Made by a program: the position numbers and the translations under genes. This document shows positions 10,088-21,202 of a stretch of 64,000 nucleotides of DNA, piece after piece. How positions within the stretch are numbered: position 1 is the first letter of the stretch; every line of letters starts with the position of its first letter. The notes beneath the pieces are model-generated. The model was not told the origin of the DNA, did no database searches, and saw nothing but the letters and a program-made list of their open reading frames with translations. The DNA lies in assembly GCA_902651635.1 (NCBI GenBank), contig CACRSC010000067.1, positions 24,710 through 88,709 of the forward strand, read 5' to 3'. The stretch comes from Mastigamoeba balamuthi. Taxonomy: Eukaryota; Evosea; Mastigamoebida; Mastigamoebidae.

Positions 10088-13000
10088 TCAGACGGCCGAC
10101 TGCGAGTTCATGAACATCATGAGCTCCTCGTCAAAGAACTTGGCGGGCGTCACGTCCTCCGAGAGCCCCTTGCGCCTTCGCGTCTTGACCATGAACTCCC
10201 TCGCGAGGTGCTGCGTCGGTGAGGGCTCGAGCGGCCGCAGCACGATCGACCTGTCGCAGGGGTCGCCCGGGACGACGGCCCAGTGGTCAAAGACCTGGCA
10301 GCAGAACGCCTGCCCCTGCGTGTGCGACCGCAGGTCCGTCTCGAAGCCGAAGCTGTCGATGACGGGCACGAACGCCTTGAGCACGTGCAGCGGCGTGCCC
10401 GGGCACGGCGCCTCGCTGGCGACCTGCCCGCGGCGGCGCGAGATGACCGTGTAGATGGCGGGGATGCAGTCCTGCGGCGTCTGTATCTCGACGCTGTAGA
10501 CGGGCTCCATCAGGCGCGGCGTCGCCATCAGGAACGCGCTGTAGCACACGCGCCGCGCCGTCGGGATGATCTGCACGCCGCCCCGCTGCTGCTCCTCGGC
10601 CGCCAGCGACGCCCCCAGCAGCTTGAACTTGACCCCCCTGATCGCTGCGAGACCCGGGGGAGGCGCGTCAGCGCATTACAGCGCATGGTGGGTGGCCCGT
10701 GAAAGAGCAACGCGTGCTCGGGTTCATTGGCCCAACACAAAGTGAAGGAAATGGAAGAAGGGCTCACAAAAGGAGGGGGATTGCATACTGACACTCCAGC
10801 TCACTCTGGGTGCCGTCTCCCACACAAAACGAACCCATTTAGCGTAAAAATTAAGAAATCAATAGTCCCTGTCCAGTAATTAAGTGCAAACGGTATTCCT
10901 TGGCCGAACATACTGCGTCACCACATACAGTCTCGCTAAGGCGACACAGAAAGCGTTTAGTAAACATAAGCCCCAGCACACAGCGTTGGCAACCCCGCCT
11001 TCCCCAAAAGAATTGGCCTGGGCACTACTGGCAACGCACGTTCTTCGCAGAGGGGGCCCTCGCGGGTGCCCCAGCGGAAGCCCTGGACGACGTAGGAGCG
11101 GATGGTCGAGAGGGCCTTCTTGTCGACCTCGGTGGGCAGCGAGTCGTCGAGCAGCGCGTTGGGGCCCTGGGCGTCGGGCCCGAAGGCCCAGAACGAGCGG
11201 GCGGCCAGCAGGTCCCACCCGTACTTGTGCTGCAGGTGCGCCTCGAGCCGCTTGGCGTCCCAGTCCGCCCTCACCTCGTGCTGCTCGATGTCCTCGGCCA
11301 TCCCCTGCTCCAGCGGCTCCGCGATCATCGTCAGCTTATTCCTGCGAGCGCGGGGGGGCACGCGCGATGTTAGCAACTCGTAACAATTCTATTGTATTTC
11401 GATTCGAATTCAATTCCAAAAGTCTCGATCGAGCGCACTTCTTGTTGGGCGTGTGCGCGAAGCACTTGATCGAGGAGGTCTCGACGACGGTCTCGCAGAA
11501 GCTGACGACGGGGTCCGAGACCTTGATCTCGATGTCCGAGTAGAGCTCGCGGAGGTCGCGCATGATGCAGTTGAGGTAGAGCTCGCCGGTGCCGACGATC
11601 GTGTGCTCGCCCGACTCCTCCTTCTTGGTGACGGCGAGCGGGTACGACTTGTTGACCTTGCGCAGGCCGTCGAGCAGCTTGGGCAGCTCGCTGGGGTTCA
11701 GCGGCTCGACGGCGACCTTCATGACGCTGAGCGTGTCGAAGGCCAGCGGCCGGAACACGTGCGGGTGCTCGGGCGTCTCGCAGGCGACGACCGTCGCCGT
11801 CTTGGCGATCGACGCGTCGACGTTCTCGAGCAGCACGAGCGACCCCGCGGGCACGCGCGTGACCTCGACCCTGTAGCGCGCCTGCAGCACAAAGAGCCGC
11901 GTGACGTCGGCCTCGGCGCGGTCCTCCTCGTCCTCGGGGCTGTACGTCTCGCCCAGCACGGCCACGCGCTGCCCGGCGCGCACGACGCCCGACATCACGC
12001 GGCCCAGCGCGTCGAAGCCCGAGGCGTCGGGCTTGGTGATCAGCTTGGCCACGCAGACCATCAGCGGCCCCGCGGCGTCGCAGGCCGCGATCGACGCCGC
12101 GTAGGCGCTCGACGCGTCGCCCAGCGGGCCCGACCAGGCGGCCTCGGCCTTGGCGCGCGCGCCGGCGACGGGCGAGGGCAGGTGGCGCGTGGCCGCGTCG
12201 ACAAAGCCGCCCGCGCACGAGCCCTGGCCGAGCCAGCGCCCCAGGACGACGCGCAGCATCGGCTGGACGTCGCGGCGGCGCTCGGCGCGCTTCATGTTGA
12301 CGCCCAGCGAGGCCACGCAGAGCGCCAGCTCCGACTCGTCGCCGATGACGCTCGCGTAGGCCTTGTAGAGCGGCTCGAGCACAAACTCGACAAACGAGCG
12401 GGCGCCCCCGGAGCCCGCGCCCGCAGGCGGCGGCTGGCGGCGGAACGCGCGCGGCCCCGCGTGGTAGTAGAGGTCGCCCCAGAGGCGCCGCGCGAGCTCG
12501 CGGGCGCTGAAGGCCGAGGCCTGCGCGGCCTGCGTCTGGGCGTCGGCCGTCACGGGCAGCGCCGACGGCGCGCGCACGTCCGCGCGGTCCGTGTAGAGCC
12601 GCGCGAAGCTCTCGAGCGTGAACGACCAGCCGTGCAGCGACGACGCGAAGACCACGTTGCCCGCGTCGGGGCTCAGGCGCGCCGTCGACATGTCCGCGCC
12701 CGCGGCGTCGAGCAGCGCGTTGGCCTGCTCGACGAGGTGCCGCAGCTTGTGGTACGCGTCCGTCGGCGGCAGCTTCAGCTCGAGGATCAGGCGGTCGACC
12801 TTGTTGATCACCAGCACCACGCGCAGCCCCGCGCGCACCGCCTGCCGCACCACGCGCTCCGTCTGGTGCATCGGGCCCTCGCACGCGTCGACGACCAGCA
12901 TCAGCCCGTCGCCCAGCCGCAGCGCCGCCGTCACCTCGTCGCTGAAGTTCACGTGCCCGGGCGTGTCGATAAAGTTGATCAGGAAGTGCTTCCCGTTCTG

Positions 13001-13913
13001 CGCGCCGCGTTTCCACCGAGTCCGTCAGTGTGCTCTCACCGGCTCTCTCTCCCGAGGCCGAGGGGGGCCCGAGAACCGGGCGGAACCGAACGCGGGACGC
13101 ACAGAATCGGGGAGGACGAGGCTGATGGGGCAGGTCTTGATGCTGAGGCCCTCGTCCTGCTCGTCCTTGCGCGTGTCGGTGTAGCGGGCGTTCTTGGCGA
13201 CGTTCCAGTTCTTGGCGTGCGTCTGCTGCACAAACATGTCGACCAGCGACGTCTTGCCGTGGTGCAGGTTGCCCGCCACCACCACGTTCCTGACCAGCTC
13301 CGGCGTGTCCATCAGCTGCGCCAGGTACTCTGCAGCAGAGGAACCCCTCATCATAAGAAAAGCGACCAATGAGAGCCGCACAAACGTCATAAAGTGACAC
13401 AAAGGGACAATAAGGGAAAACCCGTTGAAAAAAGCGACGATGAAGCGGGCAATAAACGCAAGAGGGGAGGGGGGGGATAACGACGCGGTAAAGAACGGCA
13501 CAAAGGGGAATTGGGGCGCGGGGACCTGGGGAGAAGGTGGTCTCGGGGAGCTCCTGCTCGGTGATGGCGAACTTCTTGACGCGGAGCGGCTCGACGATGG
13601 GCGTCGTCAGCGCCTGCGTGTCCTCCTCCTCGACGAGCGTCTCCACGTCGCCGTAGACCTCCGACGCCGTCGGGTAGTACTTCTTGTCCTCGTGCAGCAC
13701 CACCGCCCGCGACCCGACCTCCACGGGCGCCACCGCCGTTTCCGCCTCCTCCTCGTCGCGCATGGGCGATGACGTGGCGTCGGGGGCGCGAGCGGGCCCG
13801 GCGTCGGCGTCGGCGGCGTCGTCGTCGTCGGCCTCGGCGCCCGAGGCGTCGGAGTCGTCGTCGGCCTGCGGCCCGAGGTAGTTGCCGAACTCGTCGTAGA
13901 GGTCCTCGTCCAT
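10088..13913 (-). CDS. EFTUD2: U5 snRNP GTPase Snu114 / EFTUD2
   Basis: EF-2-like GTPase of the U5 snRNP that drives spliceosome activation and disassembly. Five exons with GT-AG introns: about 13525-13913, 13109-13331, 11438-13000, 11041-11337 and 10088-10640. The protein starts [15 protein letters not shown], the family's hallmark N-terminus, followed by an acidic stretch. G1 is [13 protein letters not shown], switch region [11 protein letters not shown]3 [13 protein letters not shown]4 [19 protein letters not shown]. The last exon has [33 protein letters not shown] and [16 protein letters not shown], which closely match human EFTUD2. All GTPase motifs are intact and length (about 1,000 aa) is normal. 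Exon joins keep the frame, for example [16 protein letters not shown]. No neighbour is functionally linked, but the gene fits an intron-rich genome. Confidence 0.95.
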
Positions 13914-14197
13914 TGTCGGCCCGGCGGTTCGCGCGCGCGGATTGTGAGACCCGCGCAAACAAACTCAAACAAGGACGGCGGATTTTTCGCATCGCTGACG
14001 TAAAATATCTGGGCGATGAAATCTCCGCGCTGGGCAGACCTCTCCCCTCGGGTGAAGTCCAAAGGCCCGCTCTAATGATTGCAACCTTGCACTAGTAACG
14101 GGGTCAACTCTCGTTGAACGGCTGCGGGATTGACTAGATTCGCGAATCTGGGCTCCGCCACGTATCCAGAATATCCAATCAAATAAAATCGGGCTCG

Positions 14198-15283
14198 ATG
14201 TCCGCGTCGCTTCACTGCGAGGCCAACCTGCGGCGCCTGCTGCGCTCCTGCGAGGACACCCTCGCCCGGTGCGCGCCCGACCCCCGGGCGCTCGCCGCGG
14301 CCCGCCCGGCGCTGCGCAGCCACGTGCGCGCCCTCCGCGAGTTCCACGCGCAGTTCTGCGCGGCCACCGGACGCCTGCGCGACGCCGAGGCCTCCGAGTA
14401 CCTCCGGCGCGTCGAGGCCGTCTCCTCCGCCGTCGACCCGCGCGGGCCCGACGCCCCTGCCGCCGCGCGCGAGACGGAGCGCGACCAGCTGCTGGGAGCC
14501 AGAGAGCCCGCCACGTCACGCAGGCAATTCCTGGAAAAGCGGACGTCACGCGAGGGGAAATCTGCGGAATCTGCGGAATCTGCGGGAGAAGATCCGGAAA
14601 TCGCGACGCTCGAGGCCGCGCAGCACCTCGCGGAGATGACCGCGCTGCTGCGCCACCGGACGACCGAGATCAGCAGCGCCATCACCGGCAGCACCGGCAC
14701 GCTCACGGCCATCGACTCCGTCGTCACGGGCAACGCCGACGGCGTCCGGCGCTCGGCGACGCGCCTGCGCGGTGCCACGTCATCGGGGTGGTCCTGGCGC
14801 GTGATGCTCTCGCGGGCGCTGGCGGTGGCTGTGGTCGTGGTGCTGTTCCTGATGGCCTACGCTGTCATCCGCGTTCTGCCGCGCCGTCACGCGGCGCCGC
14901 CCGTCGCCGTCGTCCCCAGCGCTGCGGCGCCCAGCGTGCAGGTCGCGTGCGGGAGGGGTGCCGGGGACTGCGCGACGCCCGGGCCGTCGGTTGCGCTGCG
15001 GGAGAGCGCGGGGCCCAGCGGAGGCGGAGACCAGTGGGGAGACGAGCGCGGAGAGCACACGGAGGACGCGGGCGAAGCGGGAGGGCAGCAGGGCAGCGGG
15101 GAGCACAGCACAGAGAGCGCCGACAGCGATGGCCAACGGGCGGGGCACGGCGCAGCCCGCAAGGACGAGGCGCGGGGAGGCGCGGCGGGCAGCCAAAGAG
15201 GAGAGCCACAGGGGAAGGAGGCCGCAGCGACTGCAGCGGCTTCAGCGGCGGACAGGGAGGCCGCGCAGCAGAAGGAGCTGTGA
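14198..15283 (+). CDS. Use1-like Qc-SNARE with long C-terminal tail
   Basis: 361-residue single-exon protein. The N-terminal half is helical (CEANLRRLLRSCEDTLARC). Residues about 130-195 form a SNARE-like heptad helix (LEAAQHLAEMTALLRHRT, then GTLTAIDSVVTGNADGVRRS). A hydrophobic anchor follows at about 205-225 (LAVAVVVVLFLMAYAVIRVL). This order fits Use1, the ER Qc-SNARE for Golgi-to-ER vesicles. Normal Use1 is tail-anchored and ends soon after the anchor. Here about 135 Gly/Glu/Ala-rich residues follow and would lie in the ER lumen, ending QQKEL, which only loosely resembles an ER-retrieval signal. The long tail could be real or could reflect an unrecognised intron. The Use1 assignment rests on pattern and topology, so another Qc-SNARE is possible. 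Confidence 0.55.
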   Translation: MSASLHCEANLRRLLRSCEDTLARCAPDPRALAAARPALRSHVRALREFHAQFCAATGRLRDAEASEYLRRVEAVSSAVDPRGPDAPAAARETERDQLLGAREPATSRRQFLEKRTSREGKSAESAESAGEDPEIATLEAAQHLAEMTALLRHRTTEISSAITGSTGTLTAIDSVVTGNADGVRRSATRLRGATSSGWSWRVMLSRALAVAVVVVLFLMAYAVIRVLPRRHAAPPVAVVPSAAAPSVQVACGRGAGDCATPGPSVALRESAGPSGGGDQWGDERGEHTEDAGEAGGQQGSGEHSTESADSDGQRAGHGAARKDEARGGAAGSQRGEPQGKEAAATAAASAADREAAQQKEL

Positions 15284-15938
15284 CGCCGCGGAAGGGCCGA
15301 GCTGAGCGTCGTAGCCCAGCCGCTGGGGCTGCTGACGCGGACCCGAAGCAATTGATCGACGCATGTTGGTACTCGCTTCTTCTGCCCGGCATCGTATATC
15401 TGGGGGCCGCGCTGGGAGAGGCAGCGAGCTTTGCGGCGAGCGATGTGTGGCCCGGTTGCTCCAACAGAGGACGGCGCTCTTGCCACCGAGGACGGGTAGA
15501 GCCTCTTTTCTGCGGGCGACACCTGAAAGGACAGGCGATGGCCAACACCTGTTCTGTGGCTCATCCTGAACCGAAAAGGCTTCTTACAGCCTATCGACCA
15601 CTGCCTCAGAGGAACGCAATGGGAACCAAGAGGCCTAGGATGCTACGGACGCCATGAGGATGTAGACGGGACACGGCTCGCGACCGCCGCGAGGACCGCG
15701 TTTACACCGCACAGCCCGCGACCAGGCCCCTAGAGCAGCCGCTGTTCGGATCATGTGCGAGTATTCCGTCCCCCTCCAGCCCTGATTGCAGAGGCTCCCA
15801 GAGGCAGAGCGCGAGACCCCTCCCGCGAGGCGCGCTGCGTATATCCAAATCCGGGCGCATGACGAATACGCCTGCGAGCTCCTTCAGTATAGCCTTTATC
15901 GGTACCCGACACAACAAACTCCCCTTTGCCTGCGAGAT
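15284..15938. other. Intergenic, upstream region of the acidic protein gene
   Basis: No gene recognised. Just upstream of the next start codon is CAGTATAGCCTTTATC (about 15885), a possible but unproven core-promoter region. Confidence 0.4.
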
Positions 15939-17394
15939 ATGTCGAGTTTCAACGCGAGCAACTTCGTGAACAACGCCTCGGACGCGCAGACCCCCATCGA
16001 TGACCCCTCGGCGGCGACGAGGAGCAGCGCCCCCGTGATCGGTGCGCCCGCATCCTCGGGGACGAGGGAGGGTGGGGGGTAGGGGGAACTCTCCCTTTAC
16101 AGGACTGCCCCTCTTAAATACGACACTCAACACTCGCGCTGCCCCTGCGCGCCAACGCTCACGCGCGCTGACCCTCGTGCAGACGAGTCGTTCTACGTCA
16201 GGTCCCCCGACGCCACCTTCGCCCTGGAGCTGCCGGGCGGCATCGTTTCCGGTGACATCACCGCATTAGAACACTTCTCCCCTGCGGCACCCGCTGCGAG
16301 ACCATACGGACCCCCTCGCACAGGAGTACTGACTCGCACCGCCAAAGCCCCCGCGGTCCAGTCCAGCGAGGGCGACTCGCGCGCGATGGCCCTCGGCGAG
16401 CTCGACGAGCAGGAGAGCGCCGCGGACTCCTCGCAGGTCCCCTAACCCTAACCCCGCCCCCCGTTCTCTTCCCGCGCCCAAACTCAAGCGAGCCTCGCAG
16501 ACGCCCCTCGAGGCCCCGCTGCCGCTGCTCGAGCACATCCGCCCGGCGTTCGTGGGGGAGCCCGGGCCTATCGACTTCGCGGCCCTCTTCAGCTCGTGGG
16601 GCCTCCTCCTCTTCAACTACGACGCGCTCTCGCCCGACGGTGCGGACCTCTGCGTTCCCTCGCGCCCTCGTGCTTCCGCGCCCCGGCGGGAACAGCGACT
16701 GAAGCGCGTGCTTCCCAGAGGGCGCCGAGCAGTCCCCGAAGGCCCCCGAGACGCCGTTGGCGAGGCGCGAGACGCCCGAGCGGAGCAACGGCGACGGCGA
16801 GGAGTTGATGGCCCGCGTCAACAACGACGGTGAGCGAGCCGTCGCCCCCGCAGTCAGCCGTTGACTCAGCGGAGCGTGACAGGCCTCGAGGAGGTCTTGG
16901 ACGCGTTGGGCGCCCCGGCCGAGGAGAGCGCGGAGAAGCCCGAGCAGGTGTGACGAATCATGGGGGGCAGGGAATATTAGGCGCCTTTACTGACCCTCAG
17001 TTCCTCCTCGGCCAAGGACGACGCGGTGTCCGAGAGCGGCTACAGCGCCGACGACGAGGAGTCCGAGCAGGACGAGGAGAGCGAGGAGGACGAGGAGAAC
17101 GAGGACGACGAGGACGACGCCAGCGAGTGGGCGCCGCCCACGCACCGCGGCTCCAAGCGCACGCGCGAGGAGGTCTTTGCCGAGGAGGCCGACCTCGACG
17201 AGCCGCCGACCAAGACGCGCATCACCGGATCCCTCGTGCTCCGGGACACCGGCAGCGGCGTCGACGAGAAGGAGCAGGCGCCGGCGGTCGTCGGAGAGGC
17301 GGGCGCGAGGAAGAGGCCGAGGGAGGAGGCCTGCGAGGCGTGCCCCGAGAGCGACGACTCGGCGGGCGAGCCCCCGGCCAAGAGGAGGTGCTAG
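15939..17394 (+). CDS. Multi-exon acidic, probably nuclear protein of a local family
   Basis: Not a family I can name. Six exons fit GT-AG introns: 15939-16041, 16183-16436, about 16501-16638, about 16718-16830, about 16884-16952 and about 17004-17394. The N-terminus is polar (MSSFNASNFVNNASDAQTP). The middle has a hydrophobic patch, FSSWGLLLFNYDALSPD. The C-terminus is a long acidic tract (DEESEQDEESEEDEENED) followed by NLS-like RGSKRTREE and the ending KRPREEACEACP to EPPAKRRC. That ending resembles KRPRDDGP and EPPAKQRR in the gene at 44.0-45.5 kb, so the two may be distant paralogues. Acidic tract plus NLS suggests a chromatin or histone-binding role; that is inference. Confidence 0.65.
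16439..16455. repeat. Short telomere-like CCCTAA repeat inside an intron
   Basis: CCCCTAACCCTAACCCC sits at the 5' end of intron 2 of the acidic protein gene. It gives about 2.5 units of a CCCTAA/TTAGGG repeat. It may simply be C-rich intron sequence with two CTAAC branch-point-like strings. Confidence 0.5.
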
Positions 17395-17865
17395 GAGGCC
17401 GCGAGCAGCGCCAGCGTAGCGTTGCCGACACCGGCACCGCTGCCCGAGTGGCCCATCGAGTAGAACCCGGGCCCGCGGAGCCCTGCGAGAGCCCCAGGGG
17501 AACTGTGCCCTCGACCCGACCGTGTTCACATTTTCCCGACCACGGAGGTCCCGAGAGAGCACAGCGAACCCAAAGACCATCGACCGCGACCCGGGTCATC
17601 ATCAGAGACTGCAGCAACGACGAGAGAGAGGAGCGCCGGCCGAGATGAGCGCAGAGAGAATAGGACCTGCGGCAACGAAGCCACGACTGACTGCAACGCA
17701 CAAAACAACCCCATCACAACCATGCAACAAGAAAAACAAGGCACACGACTTTACTACCAAGTCCTTGCCCACGCCGCCCGCTGTATTCGGGCTGCTTGGC
17801 AGCTACCCGCGAGCTACGGCCTTGTCGACCCCCCTGTTTCCTTCAGACATCATTTATGTGTGAAT
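17395..17865. other. Intergenic, nothing recognised
   Basis: Region between the acidic protein gene and tRNA-Pro. No convincing frame, repeat or RNA was found. Confidence 0.45.
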
Positions 17866-17936
17866 GGCTCTGTAGTTTAGTGGTAAAATACCTGTTTAGG
17901 GTACAGGTGGCCCCGGTTCGATTCCGGGCAGAGCCC
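17866..17936 (+). tRNA. tRNA-Pro (AGG)
   Basis: 71-nt cloverleaf. The acceptor GGCTCTG pairs with CAGAGCC, and the discriminator C fits eukaryotic tRNA-Pro. The anticodon stem CCTGT/ACAGG encloses loop TTAGGGT, anticodon AGG (read as IGG after editing). T-arm CCCCGGTTCGATTCCGGG. No intron. Confidence 0.95.
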
Positions 17937-18465
17937 TACTTTTGTCTTTCCCGGCGCATTTTCCCTCGTCACGGTCAAGCGTTGTGTCCGCATACTGTTC
18001 TCACCTCTCTGACTGCCGTGGACACCTCGTGCTCACAGATCCCTCCTACTCACCCGAAAGTTGCGGTGGGCAATGTGCATGAAGTCCATACAAGTGCACA
18101 ACTGTCCCAACCGTATTTTCGCCCTCTCGAATCCGAGCGCGCTATTGCGGCCGTGCCGAGTATCTGCCTCAGCGCTGGCCGGCCATGTGGCCTGCGCCCC
18201 GCTGGAGGCCTCTATGGCCTCTGCCTCTGCTCGGCGGGAGGGGCGAGAGTCGAGGCGACCAGAGAGAGCCGGGCGGGGGCCAGTATTCCCCGCAGGTGAG
18301 CCATACACCAGCCAAGCCAACCGCATTTTCCAGTGCACCGCCACGGAGGTGCGGGTGCGGCTGTGCGGGTGCACACGATTGCGACGGGGCGCAACCGCTC
18401 TGACGTGTCGGTTTCATTCTTTAGTGCAACAGAAACAGCACCCCCGAGTGCAACTGCCGTGCAAC
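17937..18465. other. Upstream region of the papain-DM9 gene
   Basis: No gene recognised. The stretch separates tRNA-Pro from the protease start codon and must hold that gene's promoter; no clear TATA box was seen. Confidence 0.4.
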
Positions 18466-20137
18466 ATGCAGCCAACCGTCGCTGCCCTGCTCCTGCTCCT
18501 CAGCCTCGCTCTCCTCTCATCCGGTGCGGCTGTGCGCACACACGCGAGCCCCGTGCTGACGGACTGCGGCGCGCAGGTCGTCTCTTCAGTGCCCACGAGA
18601 CGTCGAGGTTCGAGCAGTGGGCCGAGCGGCACCGCAAGGTCTACACGGCCGCAGAGCGCCTCCGCAGGATCGAGCTGTTCCTCCACAACGAGCTCGTCGT
18701 CGCCCGCCTCAACGCGCAGCACCTCGGCCGCGCCACATTCGCCCTGAACTCGTTCGCCGACCTGACCAACGACGAGTTCGCGCAGCTCACGAGGGGCTCC
18801 AGCCTCCCTCGCCACGTGCTCGCGGCCAGCGTCCCCAACGAGACCCTCCGCACGGCCGAGCGCCGCGTCAGGGACGTCACGCCAGCCCCGTGGTCGGTGG
18901 ACTGGAGGTCCGCGGGGGCCGTGAACGCGGTGCGCAACCAGGGCGGGTGCGGGTCGTGCTACTCGTTCGCCTCGACCGCTGCCATCGAGGGCTCGTGCCA
19001 GCTCCAGACGGGGCGCCTCTATGAGCTGAGCGAGCAGCACATCGTCGACTGCTCCAGGTCCTCGGGCAACAACGGTTGTGGTGGTGGCTGGGGTGGCAGG
19101 TCCGAGAACAGTTGGAGTTGCGCGAGAGAAATTGACTTTGAATTTTGTGCAGCACGTACACGTGGGCTTCAGCCGGCGGGCTGAACTCGAGGGCCGACTA
19201 CCCGTACCACGAGCGCGATCAGCAGTGCTCAGAGGTGCAGAACAAATACTGCAGGACGTCCGGGTGGGTGCAGCTGCCCAAGGGCGTAGAGGGCTGGAAG
19301 CTGAAGACGGCAGTGGCCCAGCAGCCCGTCGACATCACGCTCAACGCGGGCACCGACTCGTTCAAGTTCTACAAGTCGGGCATCCTGTCGTCCGACTGCC
19401 CCGACGGCGAGGGCCACGAGATCGTCATCGTGGGGTACGGCGACTCCAACGGCGCGCCGTACTGGATCGCCCGCAACTCGTGGAGCTCCGAGTGGGGCGA
19501 GGGCGGGTACATCCGCCTGGCACGCTCCGACGCCTCCGGCTCCGGCATCTGCGGCCTCCAGAACTGGGCCATCTTCCCGCTGATGTGCGGTCCTCGAGTC
19601 CCGCACTGGCAACTCTTTATCTGACTGCCTTTGGGGCGGACAGAGCGACGTCATCGTGGTGGGTGAGGGTCAACAACGGGGCGATACCGCAGGGTGCTAT
19701 CGAGGGAGGGAAGGACCAGGGGTGGCCCGTCTACGTCGCCCGCGCTTCGTACCAGAACATCCTCATTCCTGGCAAGGCCCTCGCGTGGAACGGGGCCACG
19801 ATGTGTACGCAACTCACAGCCCGGCACATCACTCGTGGCGCTCAAAAAACAACCCGATGCAGATGTGGGTTATGGAGGGAGCGAGGTAGCTCTGAGCGAC
19901 TTCGAGGTCCTGGTGGGGACGTCGCCGAGGTGGGTCACAGTGTACGCCGGGTACGCGCTGCACGGGGGTAGTGCGGGGACGGACCTCGGGGGCAACCCGC
20001 TGTGGGTGGCCCGCATCTCGTACAACGGAGCCATGACGCTGGGCAAGGCTGGCAACCACTTGTGGGGAATCTACATTCCCTACGGTGGCAAGGAGATCAA
20101 CATCAGCGACCAGCCCTACGAGGTGCTCCTCCTCTGA
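18466..20137 (+). CDS. Secreted papain-family (C1A) cysteine protease fused to DM9/DUF3421 repeats
   Basis: Five exons join in frame. Exon 1 codes a signal peptide (MQPTVAALLLLLSLALLSSG). A 57-nt intron follows, then an I29 propeptide (SRFEQWAERHRKVYT to FALNSFADLTNDEFAQL) and the mature C1A domain: VDWRSAGAVNAVRNQGGCGS (oxyanion Gln and start of the active-site GSCYSF), catalytic His in GHEIVIVGYGD, and Asn in WIARNSWSSEWGEGGY. All catalytic residues are present. The open frame alone would stop at 19622, but a GTGCGG...GGACAG intron (about 19582-19640) leads in frame into WWVRVNNGAIPQGAIEGG and PVYVARASYQNILIPGKA, a DM9 unit. After a further intron come YVGYGGSEVALSDFEVL, a second DM9 unit (PLWVARISYNGAMTLGKAG) and IPYGGKEINIS. 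DM9 proteins elsewhere bind mannose. A lectin-guided secreted or phagosomal protease is a reasonable inference. Confidence 0.8.
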
Positions 20138-20275
20138 GCAAAGCGAGACCTGATTGAGCCGCCTTCTTCCATCTGGTGGACACATTCCCAGTCCATACAG
20201 TCCATGAAAATGATCTTGGATCTTCAAATCAACCACCAGTTGCCGTGTGCTCTGCATGGCAAACCGTTTGTTTTA

Positions 20276-21202
20276 TCAGACGATGAGAAAGGACTCCCTC
20301 CGTTCATATCTAATGGTGCACACCGAGCCCGCCAGCCACGTGCTGTGGGGTCCACGTACATGCAGCTGTTGAGGTGAGGAGATATGTAGATTACTGCTTC
20401 TCGAATGGACATGTGCTAATGAACACACACTGATAGTGCACTTACTCTTGATGAGAGACCAAGCAGACATCGTGCTCAGGGAGCCATCATACTTGCGCCA
20501 CAGGACCCCACCAAACTTAGAGGCTGCATTGGCCTTCCTAGACTCAGTTACCAGCTGGAATGTCCAAAGCAATAACATCGGGGCAGTAATAATCAAATAC
20601 ACGTCGCTCACGCTGTGCTTGTCCGCCACGTAGAGGCCCCCGTCGTCGTGTTGAAGACGGCAACCCTCCCCCGGCGATCCCCGCGGCCACCACCTGGCCA
20701 CTGTGTGCCACGCAAATGATCTGGTGCGGCGTTGCAGGTCAGAGCGCTGCTCAGTAGGCTCTTCAAGGGGCCGAGGTGCATGGGGCGAGCTCACAAATTC
20801 GTGGCAGTTGAGCGTCTTGCCAACGGAGCCGTCGGCGTTCCTGAGCCGCAGGAAAAAGTAAGCGGACCCAGTGACGACACGGCCGTCGGAGAGCACGGCG
20901 CCGCAGCACACTTGGCGCGAGTGTGAGGGGCTGCAGCCTGTCATGCCAACTGGCGCGCACTGCGTGGTCGTGGCCTGCCAGGAGTGGAGCGGACGGCGGA
21001 CCTGGAGCCCGGCCCGCTCCACAAGGCCAAGCAATTCGTACATGGCTCTCCACGGGGTGGACCTTGAAAATTGCGGTCTCCTGTGTCGCGGAGGTGACCA
21101 CAAGCCTGCTGTGCTTCTGAGGCGTGTCCTCAGATCGTGTGAGGCAGGCGGAGCTCGCCCTCTGTGCGAGGTCCGCAAGCAGCCCTCATTCCCTCCTCTC
21201 AC
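20276..21202 (-). pseudogene. Decayed WD40-repeat-like gene
   Basis: Minus-strand segments look like WD40 blades, for example LSDGRVVTGSAYFFLRLRNA and APDQIICVAHSGQVVAAG. They lie in different frames, and GH and WD dipeptides are eroded (RLRN where RLWN is usual). No single intact reading frame or signal for splicing between them is evident. The best reading is a pseudogene of a beta-propeller protein. A fast-evolving but functional gene with unseen introns cannot be ruled out. Confidence 0.4.

Noticed and set aside
11453-13372. A 639-codon open frame on the plus strand opposite Snu114
   Set aside because: Arg/Gly/Val-rich shadow of the GC-rich Snu114 exon on the other strand; no domain of its own.
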